Source: a virus. Taken from it: a DNA stretch of 38,780 nt. Below are positions 37,201-38,780 of this stretch, piece by piece. How positions within the stretch are numbered: position 1 is the stretch's first letter; each line of letters begins with the position of its first letter. A program made the translations under genes and the position numbers. The DNA is taken from positions 1 through 38,780 of the IMG/VR virus record IMGVR_UViG_3300009502_002963. One strand, 5' to 3'. Below the pieces are notes generated by a model, which was not told where the DNA came from, did not search any database, and was given only the letters and a program-made list of their open reading frames with translations.

Positions 37201-37536
37201 CTAACCTGCGCCGCCAGCGATTCCGGGTTTGGATGCGAGCCGAGCTTCTATGAAGCCCTGGCGCAGTTCAGCCGTGTCCTTTCGGCCGTGAAGCCATGCG
37301 AGATAATCCTCAACGCTGATCATCAGTTTGGTGATTTTCAATCCGCCCCGTTTGTGCTCGCGAAGTGCGGCCTGATAGACCATCCGGTAGTAGGAGATTC
37401 CCCAACGGTGCTGCGGCGCGAACAAATCCAGCGCAGCCTGGTCTTTGAAGTCGGCGAGGAACACACGCTTTCCGTCTTGCTTCAAGGGACGGATGGCCTC
37501 GGCATCTCGTTTGGCGTCGCTCCAACTCACGGGCAA
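37201..37536 (-). CDS. Hypothetical minus-strand protein between fibre and methylase
   Basis: A 111-residue protein whose stop lies 4 bp from the fibre gene stop (convergent). Start TTG at 37536 or GTG at 37530, both without a clear ribosome site. Segments such as RVFLADFKDQAALDLFAPQH and ISVEDYLAWLHGRKD look protein-like and helical. It is the only minus-strand candidate in the right half, so it could be a separately expressed lysogen gene; not recognised. Confidence 0.45.
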   Translation of the reverse strand: MPVSWSDAKRDAEAIRPLKQDGKRVFLADFKDQAALDLFAPQHRWGISYYRMVYQAALREHKRGGLKITKLMISVEDYLAWLHGRKDTAELRQGFIEARLASKPGIAGGAG

Positions 37537-37654
37537 AAATCAGATTACACAGTTCCACTGCGTAACCGACTTTTACGCCCTGGGGCCGGGCGGTGCTGCG
37601 ATGCTGAGAATACTATCACGCGCCGACGGATGCCAGCCCGACGCGAATCATTTC

Positions 37655-38551
37655 ATGAAGTGCAAACAATGCGGGCCTCGCGGATGCGCGGCTCACACGG
37701 CGCAGTGCAAGTGCCAAACGGCTGCGCAACCACACCAGCGGGCTACAGGACTGATTCCCTGGCCAGGCGGTAAATCCTGGCTAGTCCCCAGGCTGCTGAG
37801 ACTCATCCCGCCGCACCGGTGCTACTGCGAGGTCTTCGGCGGCGCTGGCGCGCTGCTCTTGAGCAAGCCACGAAGCGAGGTCGAGGTTTACAACGACGCC
37901 AGCAACCGGCTCGTTGAGCTTTTCCGCTGCGTCCGTTTCCACCGAGACGCGCTGCTCGAAGAGATGGAGCTTGTCCTTAACAGTCGCGACGAGTTCAAGG
38001 CGTTTGGCGCGCAGCCAGGTCTCACCGAAATCCAGCGCGCCGCGCGTTGGTTCTTCCGCGTGAGCACCTGCTTCGGCGGATCGTCCATCGGCAGCTTCGG
38101 CGTCTCGAAGCTGACCGGCGGTGCGGCGATGGGTTCCCGCATGGGACGGCTCAACAAGCTCGCCGCCTTGAGCCAGCGCCTCGACCGCGTCTGCATCGAG
38201 CGCCTTGACTGGCGCGAATGCCTGGAACGCTACGACGGGCCGGGGACGTTCTACTTCCTCGACCCGCCCTACACCGAGTGCGATCCAAAGATGTATGACG
38301 GGTGGAAGCCGGAAGAGATGGCTACCTTTGCCGCCGTGTTGCCGGCATTGAAGGCGCGGTGGATGGTTACGGTTAACGACACGGACGACAACCGGAGACT
38401 GTTCGGCCGCTTCCCTATGCGGCCGTTGGCGAGAGCCAACATGATTGAGAACCGCCCGGGCCGGAAACTGAATGCCGTCTACCGCGAGCTGCTCATCTCG
38501 CGCGACCGCCTGCCGAGATTAGCCGCCAGCGCCCCGCAAAGCCCGCTGTAG
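37655..38551 (+). CDS. Adenine-specific DNA methyltransferase (D12/Dam class)
   Basis: A 298-residue N6-adenine methyltransferase of the D12 class. Motif X is IPWPGGKSW (34-42), the SAM-binding motif I EVFGGAGAL (59-67), and the catalytic DPPY at 203-206. A short Cys-rich start (CKQCGPRGC, CKC) precedes the domain. The frame is open back to 37445; the ATG at 37655 was taken as the first with a normal domain start, and 37601 is an alternative. It stands at the far right, the position of the Mom modification gene in Mu, so it may protect phage DNA from host restriction. Confidence 0.82.
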   Translation: MKCKQCGPRGCAAHTAQCKCQTAAQPHQRATGLIPWPGGKSWLVPRLLRLIPPHRCYCEVFGGAGALLLSKPRSEVEVYNDASNRLVELFRCVRFHRDALLEEMELVLNSRDEFKAFGAQPGLTEIQRAARWFFRVSTCFGGSSIGSFGVSKLTGGAAMGSRMGRLNKLAALSQRLDRVCIERLDWRECLERYDGPGTFYFLDPPYTECDPKMYDGWKPEEMATFAAVLPALKARWMVTVNDTDDNRRLFGRFPMRPLARANMIENRPGRKLNAVYRELLISRDRLPRLAASAPQSPL

Positions 38552-38699
38552 GCTTCCGTTCGCGCCGGTCGGCTGGCTGTGGCGGCTATCTCGCCGCCGG
38601 CCGGCGCGTGGGCCGCGGGGCATCGGCGGCTCGGCCGCCGTTACCCTTTCGACGGCGCTTTTTGCCCCCCCCCATGTTACCCTGTCCAAACTTTCGACC
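38552..38699. other. Right prophage end/host junction region
   Basis: Non-coding stretch after the methylase. It holds GC-rich palindromic sequence, a C9 run (38665-38673), GTTACCC at 38640-38646 and 38676-38682, TTTCGAC at 38648-38654 and 38692-38698, and the 13-nt motif CTGTCCAAACTTT (38682-38694) shared with the left junction. Repeated short words at a transposable-phage end suggest transposase sites. A possible terminus is ...GTGTTACA at about 38708, which ends in CA, but no matching target duplication was found on the left. Confidence 0.4.
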
Positions 38700-38780
38700 G
38701 TGTTACATTACGTGCGCAAAGACGGCACGGTGGCCTGGGTGAATGTGAACATGACCGTCATCCGGGACGCTGCCGGCCAG
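38700..38780 (+). CDS. PAS-domain sensor fragment (host flank, partial)
   Basis: The frame ending at the window edge encodes HYVRKDGTVAWVNVNM followed by TVIRDAAGQ, the standard PAC-type end of a PAS domain (YxRKDGxxxWV... RDxxG), as found in sensor kinases and diguanylate cyclases. The protein continues past the window. The N-terminal part of the domain is not present to the left, either here or at the left junction, so the gene appears cut by the prophage or by a deletion next to it. Confidence 0.55.
   Translation, partial: MLHYVRKDGTVAWVNVNMTVIRDAAGQ

Noticed and set aside
38665-38673. C9 run as a phase-variation tract
   Set aside because: No convincing gene reads through it; it lies in the junction region where the reading frame is uncertain.
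30-38750. tRNA, rRNA or other structured RNA genes
   Set aside because: No cloverleaf or conserved rRNA segment was noticed by eye on either strand; a covariance-model search would settle this.

Overview
The window holds an almost complete Mu-like (transposable, Mu/B3/D3112-type) prophage of about 37.8 kb. It is flanked on the left by a host diheme cytochrome c gene (minus strand) and on the right by a fragment of a host PAS-domain sensor gene. The DNA is GC-rich. Junctions between genes carry degenerate 7-bp tandem repeats and palindromic repeat elements. From general knowledge I associate this texture with Verrucomicrobiota (Pedosphaera/Limisphaerales-like genomes), so that is the likely host. 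This is an inference; no rRNA or other marker gene is present.

Layout. (1) 1-774: host cytochrome c. (2) 943-8319, minus strand: a leftward late operon. From its promoter-proximal end it encodes a spanin-like membrane/coiled-coil protein, a small unknown, a holin-like protein fused to a lipobox segment, two tiny proteins including a 42-residue lipoprotein, a papain-like cysteine peptidase, a small Zn protein, the DUF3486 small terminase, a large terminase split into separate ATPase and nuclease genes with a 49-codon gene between them, and the DUF935 portal protein. (3) 8545-9890, minus strand: a DUF2939 lysogenic-conversion candidate and the LexA/CI-type repressor. (4) 9891-9974: an AT-rich divergent control region. 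(5) 9975-23367, plus strand: a long early/middle operon in which most genes overlap by 4 bp (ATGA). It encodes a Ner-like protein, small proteins, a ParB-like protein, MuA-type transposase, MuB-type ATPase, Gam, Zn-finger proteins, an ASCH protein, a radical-SAM DUF5131 protein, a MuF head protein carrying a C-terminal HExxH metallopeptidase domain, a small downstream candidate immunity protein, and gpG. (6) 23551-37196, plus strand: a rightward late operon with protease/scaffold, DUF2190 protein, major capsid gpT, gp36/gp37-type connectors, tail tube candidate, tail-assembly chaperones with a T7 slippery site for -1 frameshifting, tape measure, tail-tip proteins and two related fibre proteins. 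(7) 37201-38551: a small minus-strand gene and a Dam-type adenine methylase.

The genome plan is unlike Mu. The lysis-terminase-portal block is inverted and sits left of the repressor, so two late operons point away from the central early region. A 41-bp element (39/41 identical) lies about 30 nt before the first start codon of each late operon, in opposite orientations. It is the best candidate for a shared late promoter/activator site. No tail sheath gene is recognisable and the tape measure is short, which suggests a siphovirus-like tail.

Most noteworthy: the MuF-metallopeptidase fusion with its overlapping small partner gene, which resembles the phage-borne MuF polymorphic toxins; the split terminase; the paired 41-bp element; the heptamer repeat family; the ASCH/radical-SAM pair; and the T7 and G10 slippery tracts. 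No tRNA, rRNA, CRISPR array or IS element was found.
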